The notes under the pieces are model-generated. The model did no database searches. It saw nothing but the letters and a program-made list of their open reading frames with translations, and was not told the DNA's origin. A stretch of 64,000 nt of DNA from JBGRQA01 sp041725895. Lineage in GTDB: Bacteria > Bacteroidota > Bacteroidia > Bacteroidales > Marinifilaceae. Position numbers and translations under genes: made by a program. Below are positions 7,377 to 15,548 of this stretch, piece by piece (position 1 is the stretch's first letter; the number at the start of each line of letters is the position of its first letter). Where the stretch lies: contig JBGRQA010000004.1 of the NCBI GenBank assembly GCA_041725895.1, positions 1-64,000 on the forward strand. Reading direction: 5' to 3'.

Positions 7377-8174
7377 ATGAATCCAAAGACATTAGTAAGA
7401 ATAAGCAACATTATCGGAATTATATCAATTGTCCTCCTGATTTATTGGGTTTTCGTATTTATGACAGTTGAAGTATTTGGACTAAAAGTATTTCGTGAGA
7501 ATATAACTCAAACTTTTTACATGAGTATTTTGGGAATACTTGCATTGATGTTCGGTGCACTGATTATCAATATCATGTTCAACTTGACAAGAATAGCACA
7601 AAAGCACAACAATGATAAAGACCTTTGGGTAAAGGGAAAATCAAAACTAAGTATTGCCCTGTTCCTGTTAAGTTTCCCAATAATTTTTGGACTCCTGTTT
7701 GGTGGGGATTACCTGACATCGAGGAAGAAAGAAAAACTTTTAATTCAATCCGCAAAATCAATCGTTCAGGATAACTCCCATAAGGCAGATGCCCTGGTTG
7801 ATTACAGGTTCAATGAGAAATGGATCCTAAAAACTGCTGATATACTAGAAATCCTATCGAAAACGGATAAACACTTCCCCAATATTTCGGTAATCGTTAA
7901 GGACTCGATTGATGGATCAGGCTTGTTTCTTTCCTTTAACAACTACTACAACAATCTAAATGATACTATTAAGCCTAAGAAAAAAGAGTTTATTTACGAG
8001 TCAACAAAACCAGAAAGAGATTATTTGAATAAGGTTTTTAACACGAATTATAAGGAGTTAAGATTTAGTGCCAGTAATGGAGATTATGAACTATTTTATC
8101 CCTACTATAGCAACAATAAGAAAATCGTTCTTTATTTTTCAGATTATCAAAGATACGGCAAAATCGGTAGTTAG
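7377..8174 (+). CDS. Membrane protein with C-terminal exported or cytoplasmic domain, unknown
   Basis: A 265-aa protein with three hydrophobic segments in the N-terminal half (about residues 12-31, 45-68 and 91-112) and a hydrophilic C-terminal 150 residues containing 'WILKTADILEILSKTDKHFP' and 'KPERDYLNKVFNTNYKELRF'. I cannot name a family. ATG at 7377 follows an A-rich tract 20 bases after boundary R9. It is a single gene followed by R10. Confidence 0.6.
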   Translation: MNPKTLVRISNIIGIISIVLLIYWVFVFMTVEVFGLKVFRENITQTFYMSILGILALMFGALIINIMFNLTRIAQKHNNDKDLWVKGKSKLSIALFLLSFPIIFGLLFGGDYLTSRKKEKLLIQSAKSIVQDNSHKADALVDYRFNEKWILKTADILEILSKTDKHFPNISVIVKDSIDGSGLFLSFNNYYNNLNDTIKPKKKEFIYESTKPERDYLNKVFNTNYKELRFSASNGDYELFYPYYSNNKKIVLYFSDYQRYGKIGS

Positions 8175-8187
8175 GTGGGAAATACGG

Positions 8188-8318
8188 CTCCCAACAAGGA
8201 TAATAGCGCATGCAGCCGTATGGTCCGGATCAATCCGATCCACCAGTGCAGGGTTAAACAACAGAAGCACAAACAACCACCCCAACCCTATGCATCGGGA
8301 GCACGAAGCCATCCCCTA
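8188..8318 (+). repeat. attC-like cassette repeat R10 (type A)
   Basis: CTCCCAACAAGGATAATAGC then GCATGCAGCC; an inner hairpin GGATCAATCCGATCC; ACAACAGAAGCACAAACAAC; and CTATGCATCGGGAGCACGAA then GCCATCCCC. The left and right type A landmarks are both present, but no AACGTT-like core can be seen at the right end. Confidence 0.65.
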
Positions 8319-8374
8319 CAGAAGGTAAGGCTACATTTGAAAGAAGGTGCATACAAGAGGAAAAATAACACTAA

Positions 8375-9058
8375 ATGAACTTAAAAGAGCACTACAACAA
8401 ATTATATCAAGATTCAATCAAAAAAATACGATCGGATTCCTATCAAATTGATAAGTTAATTGACTCCAACAATGATAAAAGATTCGGTATCACTCTTTTA
8501 TTGAGACCCGATAGTTCTGTTAGGGCCAAAATTCAAAAATTCCTTTCAGAGATTAGGGTAATCGATCCGAACCAATACTTTTACCCTGATTCTGATTTAC
8601 ATGTTACAGTTATGTCAATAATTACCTGCTATGACGGATTCGAACTTAGCCAAATAAATGTGGACAATTATGTCGATACCATCCAAAAAAGCATAAGAGG
8701 ATTGAGTCGTTTCACCTTAGAATTCAAGGGGCTAACAGTATCCCCGTCTTGCCTTATGGTACAAGGTTTTTTAGCAGATGATTCTCTAAATCAGATTCGT
8801 AATAACATTAGGTCTGAATTTAAGTACACAGATTTAGAAGAGTCAATAGATAAAAGGTATGCTATACAAACAGCTCATTCAACAATATTCAGGTTGAAAA
8901 ACCAACTCGCAAACAAGGAGAAATTTTTGGAAAAGGTGCATGAGTATAGGGATTTCTGTTTTGGTACTTTTGAAGTTGATACATTAGAATTGGTATTTAA
9001 TGACTGGTATCAACGAAAAGAATATGTTAAAACATTATATAACTTTAGATTGAAATAA
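8375..9058 (+). CDS. 2H phosphoesterase family protein (2'-5' RNA ligase-like)
   Basis: A 227-aa protein with the two His-x-Thr-x signatures that define the 2H superfamily: HVTV at about residues 76-79 and HSTI at about 168-171, separated by about 90 residues, with 'FGITLLLRPDSSVRAKIQKF' as the leading strand-helix. Family members hydrolyse 2',3'-cyclic phosphates or 2'-5' linkages in RNA or nucleotides; which one applies here is unknown. It is a single-gene cassette between R10 and R11. Cytoplasmic; no signal peptide. Confidence 0.8.
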   Translation: MNLKEHYNKLYQDSIKKIRSDSYQIDKLIDSNNDKRFGITLLLRPDSSVRAKIQKFLSEIRVIDPNQYFYPDSDLHVTVMSIITCYDGFELSQINVDNYVDTIQKSIRGLSRFTLEFKGLTVSPSCLMVQGFLADDSLNQIRNNIRSEFKYTDLEESIDKRYAIQTAHSTIFRLKNQLANKEKFLEKVHEYRDFCFGTFEVDTLELVFNDWYQRKEYVKTLYNFRLK

Positions 9059-9066
9059 AAACGAAA

Positions 9067-9148
9067 GCTAACTGCGGGCATAATACATCCTGCTCTTGAT
9101 TTCCAATTGCGGACCGGGAACACGAGGTCATACACGCGAAATGTTTTG
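9067..9148 (+). repeat. attC-like cassette repeat R11 (minimal type A)
   Basis: Only about 82 bp: GCTAACTGCGGGCATAATAC at the left, CACGAGGTCATACACGCGAA at the right, then AATGTTTTG (9140-9148). The two arms pair (GCGGGCATA against TATACACGC with mismatches), while the approximately 65-bp middle of R1/R2 is missing. Its size is closest to a conventional attC. Confidence 0.65.
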
Positions 9149-9180
9149 AACATTAAAACAAACCTGCAAACACGAAATAG

Positions 9181-9792
9181 ATGAAGCACAAAAGAAACAC
9201 AATAAGGACTTGTTTTTTGATTCTTTCAATAGTCGTGGGTTCAAACGGATTGTTTGCACAGGAAATTGATACGTTACAAGAAATTTCCAAAATTCGTAAA
9301 CAATATGGGAAGATAATAAATAAACAGATTGAGAACATTCAAGTCATTGAAATTGATAATTCCTTTAAACCGACCGAAGAAGAAATGGAAGAAGCTCCAT
9401 TTGCTGCTATTGAAAAGTTCTACATATATCATAATACCATTGATACTTTTCTGATTAGGCAATACAATATGAATGATGAAGGTGGAGCGTTTTCACATTC
9501 CATTGAAGAGGTTCTGTTTTGGGATAACAAACCATTTTTCCATTATAGAAAAACGTATGGTTCATGGGAGCAGGTTTTAGAAGAAAGTAGAGTTTATATT
9601 GCCAAGGGTAATGTGATTCAAAAATTAACAAAGAAATCAAATGTTCCATGGAGCGAATTACCAAGTGATTTTTATGATTTGCAAACAGATATTCCAAACC
9701 AAAAGAATATTATTACCCAGGATGATTTTAATAGCATTAAGTATTTTATTGAGAGCAGTATAGAAGAACTGAAAAATCTAAAAAATAAATAA
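9181..9792 (+). CDS. Exported protein, unknown
   Basis: A 203-aa protein with a signal peptide (RTCFLILSIVVGSNGLFAQ, about residues 10-28). The mature region starts with a helix ('LQEISKIRKQYGKIINKQIE') and continues with a beta-rich half that includes 'IEKFYIYHNTIDTFLIRQYN' and 'FFHYRKTYGSWEQVLEESRV'. I do not recognise a named domain. ATG at 9181, 32 bases after the R11 core; the stop is followed immediately by R12. Confidence 0.6.
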   Translation: MKHKRNTIRTCFLILSIVVGSNGLFAQEIDTLQEISKIRKQYGKIINKQIENIQVIEIDNSFKPTEEEMEEAPFAAIEKFYIYHNTIDTFLIRQYNMNDEGGAFSHSIEEVLFWDNKPFFHYRKTYGSWEQVLEESRVYIAKGNVIQKLTKKSNVPWSELPSDFYDLQTDIPNQKNIITQDDFNSIKYFIESSIEELKNLKNK

Positions 9793-9793
9793 T

Positions 9794-9925
9794 TACAACA
9801 ACGAGTCATAACACATACTTCGGTTAAACTCGACCGGATGCAGTATTGAGAATTTTTACAGTAGAACAACCAGATACGAAGCTGCGGATATGGCGGCACG
9901 CCCCCAACCCTCCGAACCTTATGTG
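9794..9925 (+). repeat. attC-like cassette repeat R12 (diverged type A)
   Basis: Starts two bases after the stop with ACAACAACGAGTCATAACAC and ATACTTCGG, then GACCGGATGCAGTATTGAGA and AGTAGAACAACCAGATACGA. It ends GCACGCCCCCAACCCTCCG and AACCTTATG (9915-9923). Order and spacing follow type A, with many substitutions. Confidence 0.55.
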
Positions 9926-9943
9926 TAATTTAAAAGAACCTGA

Positions 9944-10741
9944 GTGCTAGATATAAAAACATACAAAGCAGAGGTATTTCCTGATTTAATCGAACGAATC
10001 TGGATCGCTGAAAATTGTGAGGAATCAATAGATTTAATGGTTCCTCCAAATCAATATGTGAATATTATTTTCCCACTTAAGAAATCCAAGTATACCCATA
10101 ATGGTGAATGGATTCATAGCCCCCGGATTGAAGGCATAACTCTTCAGACCACATGTTTACATTACCCCAAAGACACCAAGTTGATTGGCATTCGGTTCTA
10201 TCCACATGGATTACACTCATTTATTAGCATTAATGGTAAACAAATAGTAAATAAAAGTATTGATTTGTTCCCCCTTCTAAAAAACTCTTTTGCTATAAGT
10301 AATGATACAGATGATGAATTAGTAGGCAATATTTACTCTCTGCTGACAGCTTTATTTAACAAGAAGAATTACGAAAATTCAAATAAAATCAGAGATTACT
10401 ATCAGTACTTCAGGGGCATACAGCCAATAATTTCTATTGAAGAATATTGCAGGATTAATAACACGAATTATACAACCCTAAACCGACATTTTACCAAAAT
10501 AATTGGTTTATCTCCAAAACGTTTTGAGCGATTGATAAAGTTCAGAAAATCGCTATGTAGCTTAATTGACAGTTCTGAAAACTTAACAAAAATTGGTGCT
10601 GACTCGGGTTATTTTGACCAGGCCCATTTTATTCGGGAGTTTAAACTATTCCTAAATAATACTCCATCCGCTTATCAAGCCTTAATAAAATCTGCAGATA
10701 AAGAGAGTAAAATTATCAATTACAACTTCAGATTGTTTTGA
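9944..10741 (+). CDS. AraC-family transcriptional regulator
   Basis: 265 aa starting at a GTG placed directly after an in-frame TGA (9941-9943), so no longer form is possible. The N-terminal approximately 140 residues resemble the DUF6597-type sensor domain ('YVNIIFPLKKS', 'TTCLHYPKDTKLIGIRFYPH'). The C-terminal 100 residues are an AraC double helix-turn-helix: 'YTTLNRHFTKIIGLSPKRFE' and 'IGADSGYFDQAHFIREFKLF'. It begins a block without cassette repeats. Its target may be the next genes, but no operator is evident. Confidence 0.85.
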   Translation: MLDIKTYKAEVFPDLIERIWIAENCEESIDLMVPPNQYVNIIFPLKKSKYTHNGEWIHSPRIEGITLQTTCLHYPKDTKLIGIRFYPHGLHSFISINGKQIVNKSIDLFPLLKNSFAISNDTDDELVGNIYSLLTALFNKKNYENSNKIRDYYQYFRGIQPIISIEEYCRINNTNYTTLNRHFTKIIGLSPKRFERLIKFRKSLCSLIDSSENLTKIGADSGYFDQAHFIREFKLFLNNTPSAYQALIKSADKESKIINYNFRLF

Positions 10742-10813
10742 TGTGCTTAAAATATACAATTTTAAAAGATCCGTACTTCATTCTTTTGTTCTGTAATTAT
10801 AAATACATGCAGA

Positions 10814-11203
10814 ATGAAAATAGAACACATAGCAATTTGGACACATGACTTAGAGAAAGTCAAAGACTTTTATGTTAGTTATTTCGATCTTAGATGCAGC
10901 GATAAGTATGTAAATTCTCATAACAATTTCTCCTCCTATTTTTTGTCTTTTGAGGGTGAAAAAACCCGAATAGAGTTAATGCACAAGCCTAGTGTATCCG
11001 AATTTTTAAGGAATCCTACTTCTTCATTGGGATTAGCTCACTTTTCCATATCGGTTGGCGATAAAAAAGCGGTAAATCGTTTAACCGAGCGATTACGTGC
11101 TGATGGATATAATATTGTAGGTGAGCCCAGAACAACAGGGGATGGCTACTATGAAAGTGTTGTTGAAGATTGCGAGAGGAATAGGATTGAAATAACTGAG
11201 TGA
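10814..11203 (+). CDS. VOC (glyoxalase/dioxygenase superfamily) protein
   Basis: A 129-aa single-domain VOC protein. It opens with IEHIAIWTHDLEKVKDFYVS (His-5 a likely metal ligand) and has RIELMHKP mid-way, GLAHFSISVGD at about residues 73-83 (second His), and a terminal ESVVEDCERNRIEITE with a Glu ligand candidate. Reaction unknown; such proteins include lyases, dioxygenases and antibiotic-binding proteins. It lies 72 bp after the AraC gene with no repeat between, so the two may be co-regulated. Confidence 0.85.
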   Translation: MKIEHIAIWTHDLEKVKDFYVSYFDLRCSDKYVNSHNNFSSYFLSFEGEKTRIELMHKPSVSEFLRNPTSSLGLAHFSISVGDKKAVNRLTERLRADGYNIVGEPRTTGDGYYESVVEDCERNRIEITE

Positions 11204-11299
11204 TCCTGTAAAATGGATGTGATAACAAAAAAGGTGCTAGAGAGATTGGTCTGAAACAACGGAGGCCAATTAACTTATTGGGAACTAACAAAACTGAAC

Positions 11300-11860
11300 A
11301 TGAAAACAGAAAAAGAAAAAATGCTTTCGGGCGAATTATATGATGCTGCTGACACTGAACTTTCGAATGAACGACTGAAAGCAAGGCTGCTATTGAAAGA
11401 ATTGAATAACACAAGGGAGGATGAAAAAGAGAAAAGAGCTGAGATTTTAAAGAATTTGCTCCCCAATACTCAAGCAGATTTATGGATACAACCTCCATTT
11501 TACTGCGATTATGGAACCAATATAATAATTGGAGACAAAGTCTATTTTAACTTTAATTGCGTGGTGTTGGATGTAATGCAGGTTACAATTGGAAGCCGTA
11601 CAATGTTTGGTCCTAACGTGCAAATATATACAGCTACTCATCCAGTTAATTTTAAACAAAGGGCAACAGGTCTTGAGTATGCTAAACCTATTACCATTGG
11701 AGAAGATGTTTGGATAGGTGGTAGTGCTGTAATTTGTCCGGGCGTAACGATAGGTGACCGAACCGTAATCGGTGCTGGAAGTGTAGTTACAAAGGATTTA
11801 CCTTCCGATGTGTTTGCAGCGGGAAATCCTTGTAAAGTAATTCGAGAGTTGGAACAATAA
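11300..11860 (+). CDS. maa: Maltose/galactoside O-acetyltransferase-type hexapeptide enzyme
   Basis: A 186-aa left-handed beta-helix acetyltransferase. The N-terminal Mac domain is visible ('KMLSGELYDAADTELSNERL'), followed by 'QPPFYCDYGTNIIIGDKVYF', 'YTATHPVNFKQRATGLEYAK' (catalytic His in THP), 'DVWIGGSAVICPGVTIGDRT' and 'VIGAGSVVTKDLPSDVFAAG'. It transfers acetyl from acetyl-CoA to a sugar hydroxyl. Full length for the family. The following GH3 gene starts 13 bases after its stop, suggesting a two-gene transcript. Confidence 0.9.
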   Translation: MKTEKEKMLSGELYDAADTELSNERLKARLLLKELNNTREDEKEKRAEILKNLLPNTQADLWIQPPFYCDYGTNIIIGDKVYFNFNCVVLDVMQVTIGSRTMFGPNVQIYTATHPVNFKQRATGLEYAKPITIGEDVWIGGSAVICPGVTIGDRTVIGAGSVVTKDLPSDVFAAGNPCKVIRELEQ

Positions 11861-11873
11861 AAATTTCATTAAA

Positions 11874-12893
11874 ATGACCAGAGAAAAACAAATTATAAAA
11901 GATTCCTATACCGTTCTATTGCCTGCCTTTACCGAATTATCTTTAAGTGATACAATAATCGACTATCTAAAGAAGGGAGGCTGCTCAATTCTAGTTGCCG
12001 AAACTAGAGAGGAATATGTTGATCGGGAAATGAGTATTGAAAGAAAACAAATTGAGACTCAAGACTCAATTAAAAATTTGGTTAATCAGGCAAAGGAAAT
12101 TCAACCAAACCTGATTGTTGCAATTGATCAGGAAATTGTAGGAATTAACAGATTGCATGTTTTGTCCTTAAATACACCAAATAAAGAAACCTTAAAGCAG
12201 ATCAACTCTACGAATTTAGAGTTGATTTGTTCAGAGATTGCAAATGATGCTCGCAAAATGGGCGTTAACTGTTTTCTAGCTCCTACATTAGATATTGTTA
12301 AAGGTGAGAATCCTTGGTTGTTGGGAAGAACATGGACAACAAATGTCGATGAATTGGTAAAAATATCTGCAGCATTTGTTAATGGTGTTCAAAAATCAAA
12401 AGTGATTGCAACTGCAAAACATTTTCCGGGCTTTAGTAATATTGAGTTAGATCCGGCAATAAATATTAATGCCCTAATGGATGCACCAATAACTGATATT
12501 GAGGAGAATTATTTGCCCTTTAAAAAGGCTAGCGAATGTGGTGTGGAAATGGTTATGGTGGGACCTGCTATTGTTGAACAAATTGATAAAAAAAATCCTG
12601 CTTCAATTTCACAAACTGTAATTCAAAAGCTAAGGGAAGAAATTGGTTTTAAAGGAATCATATTAAGTGATGATTTAGATGCTAAAGCGACTTTACGAAA
12701 CGACTCAATTGAAGAGGTGGCAATTAAAGCATTGAAAGCTGGATGCAACTATTTACTCCTGTCGGATAGTGAAGATCACATAGCAAGAGTTGCCAAAGAA
12801 ATTCAAAAGCTAATGAAAGAGGATGATCATTTCTATAAACACGTAAGCAATTCGGCCAAAAACATTAGAATTCTGGCAAATAAATATTCGTAA
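11874..12893 (+). CDS. Glycoside hydrolase family 3-like (NagZ-related) protein
   Basis: A 339-aa protein with a GH3 barrel: 'NLIVAIDQEIVGINRL', 'MGVNCFLAPTLDIVKGENPW' (strongly like NagZ), the KHFPG motif near residue 181, and 'KGIILSDDLDAKATLRN' near 257, which holds the usual nucleophile Asp. There is no signal peptide. NagZ enzymes release N-acetylglucosamine from muropeptides; the general motif fit supports a beta-N-acetylhexosaminidase-like activity, but the KHFPG loop lacks the following Gly-His-Gly of NagZ and the N-terminus is unusual, so specificity is open. Tightly linked to the acetyltransferase upstream. Confidence 0.75.
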   Translation: MTREKQIIKDSYTVLLPAFTELSLSDTIIDYLKKGGCSILVAETREEYVDREMSIERKQIETQDSIKNLVNQAKEIQPNLIVAIDQEIVGINRLHVLSLNTPNKETLKQINSTNLELICSEIANDARKMGVNCFLAPTLDIVKGENPWLLGRTWTTNVDELVKISAAFVNGVQKSKVIATAKHFPGFSNIELDPAININALMDAPITDIEENYLPFKKASECGVEMVMVGPAIVEQIDKKNPASISQTVIQKLREEIGFKGIILSDDLDAKATLRNDSIEEVAIKALKAGCNYLLLSDSEDHIARVAKEIQKLMKEDDHFYKHVSNSAKNIRILANKYS

Positions 12894-12912
12894 AAAATGC
12901 CTGCTTCCAACA

Positions 12913-12987
12913 ATGGTAATTGGCTCAGGAAGTGTTGTTCCTAAAGATATTTCTGTCAATGTAGAAGCTATAGGTAAACCATATTAA
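12913..12987 (+). pseudogene. Remnant of a hexapeptide acetyltransferase C-terminus
   Basis: The short frame MVIGSGSVVPKDISVNVEAI then GKPY and a stop is unmistakably the end of a hexapeptide acetyltransferase (compare VIGAGSVVTKDLPSDVFAAG of the gene at 11300). The bases just upstream read like the missing 'GSNNVIG' part in another frame, pointing to a one-base frameshift. After the TAA, 'KIVIKQI' continues in frame like the usual tail. No intact gene is present; it begins 20 bases after the GH3 stop. Confidence 0.7.
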
Positions 12988-13088
12988 AAGATAGTAATCA
13001 AGCAAATATTGATATTTCGAACAAGATCGGGTTTAAACCAATTCACTTAAAAGAGAATGTAAGTCAAAAAAAAATGAATCGCAGCAGT

Positions 13089-13238
13089 TACCAACATTAG
13101 ACCTACACACATAGTGGGTCGAAGTGCTTGCCATGCTCCATTTCTATCTGATAATAGAGTAATAATCCTTACCTTAAATCTTTAACAAAACACACTGGAA
13201 TAGGCAGCACAATACCATCCCAGTGTAACGTTTAGTAC
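13089..13238 (+). repeat. attC-like cassette repeat R13 (diverged type A with good core)
   Basis: The left part AGTGGGTCGAAGTGCTTGCC (13113-13132) aligns with AGCGGGTCATAGCGCATGCC of R1. The right part CAGCACAATACCATCCCAGT aligns with GAGCACGACGCCATACCCGC, followed by GTAACGTTTAGTAC (core 13227-13235). An internal ACACTGG/CCAGTGT stem spans about 13190-13225. It is the last copy of the array, followed 50 bases later by the final cassette gene. Confidence 0.6.
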
Positions 13239-13288
13239 AAATTATAAAATTTGGTTAGTTAAAGATAAAGACCTGAATTAATAGAAAA

Positions 13289-14014
13289 ATGAATTTACAA
13301 GAGGAGACGAATAAATTATTGGCCCAGAGATTGCTTTCCCATTTCGACAGTAAAAAACTGATCGACTGGGCGATAATGGCACTACAAGATGGATTTGAAA
13401 CCGAAAACCTATTAATTCTTGCTGGATTGGATAGTGAATCAACTGAAGAACGAGAGAAGTATTTTTGGCTATCAATTGATGAATTAAAGTTGGAGGTAAA
13501 CCAAAGTGATTTGGAACTAATCGACAATTACGCGATATACCTCGCAGAATCAGTAATTACTAAAAAAATAGCTGTATATGATGGACTATCGATCATGCAG
13601 AAAATAGTTCTTTCATCTGGTTATTCACAAAAGTACATTCAGTTCTATGAAATTGACGAAGATTTAGATTACTTAAAATACAACAATTGTCCACTCTACA
13701 ATTCTGGTTTGACTTTGCAAAATGCCGAGAGTTATATTATAAAAGAGTTTAAGCTATTTCTTGAGGCAGAGAAACAACAGATTGATGATAAAACCAGAGA
13801 GCTGGTTTACTGTAAAAAATGTGACCAGATTAAAATACCCAAATTAAAGACAATTAGAAACTGGATCGGAAAGGCAAAATATAAAACTTGGGTTTGTAAC
13901 AATTGTAATTCAAAGGATATTTTATTTTTCAGTAGCCAAGCAGGAAAAGAAATAATATTGAAAAGAATAAAAAAACAACCTAACAACAGGTGCTGTGTTA
14001 AGCACAGTTCCTGA
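13289..14014 (+). CDS. Uncharacterised protein with C-terminal zinc-ribbon-like Cys pairs
   Basis: A 241-aa cytoplasmic protein, helical in the first two thirds ('LLAQRLLSHFDSKKLIDWAI', 'LLILAGLDSESTEEREKYFW'). Near residues 173-206 it has two Cys pairs, CKKC and CNNC, about 30 residues apart, as in zinc ribbons. The first part resembles proteins of unknown function that occur singly in many bacteria; I do not know a function. It is the last plus-strand gene of the accessory block and is convergent with glyA, sharing a bidirectional terminator. Confidence 0.65.
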   Translation: MNLQEETNKLLAQRLLSHFDSKKLIDWAIMALQDGFETENLLILAGLDSESTEEREKYFWLSIDELKLEVNQSDLELIDNYAIYLAESVITKKIAVYDGLSIMQKIVLSSGYSQKYIQFYEIDEDLDYLKYNNCPLYNSGLTLQNAESYIIKEFKLFLEAEKQQIDDKTRELVYCKKCDQIKIPKLKTIRNWIGKAKYKTWVCNNCNSKDILFFSSQAGKEIILKRIKKQPNNRCCVKHSS

Positions 14015-14040
14015 CATTCTTTTTCCATAAGTACAAAAAA

Positions 14041-14067
14041 AAGGAGGAACTCTAAAGCTCCTCCTTT
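14041..14067. terminator. Bidirectional intrinsic terminator between array end and glyA
   Basis: AAGGAGGA...TCCTCCTT stem with an A tract on the left and T/A tract on the right, placed between two convergent genes; it can stop transcription from both sides. Confidence 0.75.
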
Positions 14068-14090
14068 AAAAATATCTATTGAGATAATGT

Positions 14091-15371
14091 TTACCATGCA
14101 AACATTGGACGCTCAGACATCATTTCGTTTACACGCTTTCTTACAGCGGCAATTACCTCTTCGTTATCGATGTTAGAGATAACCTCATCAATCATTTCAA
14201 CGATAACAGGCATGTGCTCTTCCTTCAAACCACGGGTAGTGATTGCAGGAGTACCAACACGAAGACCTGAAGTTGAGAATGGAGAACGGCTATCGAATGG
14301 AACCATGTTTTTGTTGATGGTAATATCAGCTTTCACCAATACATTTTCCACTTTCTTACCAGTGATTTCAGGGAATTTAGGACGCAAGTCGATCAACATA
14401 GAGTGGTTGTCGGTTCCGTCAGAGATTACTTTGTAACCCAACTTAACGAATTCCTCTGCCATTACCTTAGCATTCTTTTGCATCTGGATAGCGTACTCTT
14501 TGTAAGAATCGGTCAAAGCTTCACCAAAAGCAACAGCTTTAGCAGCAATTACGTGCTCCAAAGGACCACCCTGCTGACCTGGGAATACTGCAAAATCCAA
14601 TACCTGAGACATCATCTTGATCACTCCCTTTGGAGTAGTTTGTCCCCATGGGTTCTCGAAATCTTTTCCCATCATGATCAAACCACCACGAGGTCCACGA
14701 AGAGTTTTATGGGTAGTAGTGGTTACAATGTGACAGTGAGGAATTGGGTTGCTCAACAAACCTTTGGCGATCAAACCAGCTGGGTGAGCAATATCAGCCA
14801 TCAACAAAGCACCTACTTTATCGGCAATCTCGCGCAAACGAACGAAATCCCAGTCACGAGAGTAAGCTGATGCACCAGCAACAATCATTTTAGGTTTATG
14901 CTCCAAAGCCAAAGCTTCTACCTCATCGTAATCAACAGTTCCGGTTTCCTCTTTCACGTGGTAAGGTACAGGATTGTACAAGTTACCGGACAAGTTCACT
15001 GGAGAACCGTGAGAAAGGTGTCCACCGTGAGACAAATCCAATCCTAAGAAAGTATCACCTGGCTTCATGCAGGCATAGAAAACAGCTGCATTGGCCTGAG
15101 CTCCTGAGTGAGGCTGAACGTTGGCATACTCTGCACCAAAAAGTTCACAAGCTCTGTCAATTGCCAATTGCTCGGTTTGGTCAACAATCTGGCATCCTCC
15201 GTAGTAACGTTTTCCTGGATAACCTTCTGCATATTTGTTGGTCAAACAAGACCCCATTGCTTGCATTACCTGCTCACTTACAAAGTTTTCAGATGCAATC
15301 AACTCAATACCATTCTTTTGACGCAAATGCTCCTGCTCAATCAGATCGAAAATCCGGGTATCTCTTTCCAT
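14091..15371 (-). CDS. glyA: Serine hydroxymethyltransferase
   Basis: A 426-aa fold-type I PLP enzyme that interconverts serine and glycine with tetrahydrofolate, supplying one-carbon units. Visible landmarks are ASENFVSEQVMQAMGSCLTN near the N-terminus, 'QPHSGAQANAAVF', 'DLSHGGHLSHGSPVNLSG', 'ADIAHPAGLIA' (Asp and His around the cofactor), the PLP lysine in TTTTHKTLRGPRGG at about residues 221-234, and 'VFPGQQGGP'. Length and motifs are standard. It stands alone on the minus strand with a roughly 170-nt leader after its predicted promoter. Confidence 0.98.
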   Translation of the reverse strand: MERDTRIFDLIEQEHLRQKNGIELIASENFVSEQVMQAMGSCLTNKYAEGYPGKRYYGGCQIVDQTEQLAIDRACELFGAEYANVQPHSGAQANAAVFYACMKPGDTFLGLDLSHGGHLSHGSPVNLSGNLYNPVPYHVKEETGTVDYDEVEALALEHKPKMIVAGASAYSRDWDFVRLREIADKVGALLMADIAHPAGLIAKGLLSNPIPHCHIVTTTTHKTLRGPRGGLIMMGKDFENPWGQTTPKGVIKMMSQVLDFAVFPGQQGGPLEHVIAAKAVAFGEALTDSYKEYAIQMQKNAKVMAEEFVKLGYKVISDGTDNHSMLIDLRPKFPEITGKKVENVLVKADITINKNMVPFDSRSPFSTSGLRVGTPAITTRGLKEEHMPVIVEMIDEVISNIDNEEVIAAVRKRVNEMMSERPMFAW

Positions 15372-15548
15372 TTGTTAAAGTATTTTCTTTGTTAGAAATA
15401 GTTTAATTTGTTTGTGTTTTGGTCCTTTCCTTTCAGATCAGAACCCATAAAGTATTTTGACAGCTCTCGGTTAGGAGGACTCTCACGGTTGCACATCACT
15501 CAAAACAAGAAGTTTACACCTCTTCCTTCTCATAATGCACGCTGGTTC

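Noticed and set aside
282..13238. A CRISPR array or MITE family as explanation for the repeats.
   Set aside because: The repeats are 80-160 bp, imperfect, and separated by whole genes of varying length (not CRISPR). They occur only directly after stop codons in one orientation and show no terminal target-site duplications (not typical MITEs).
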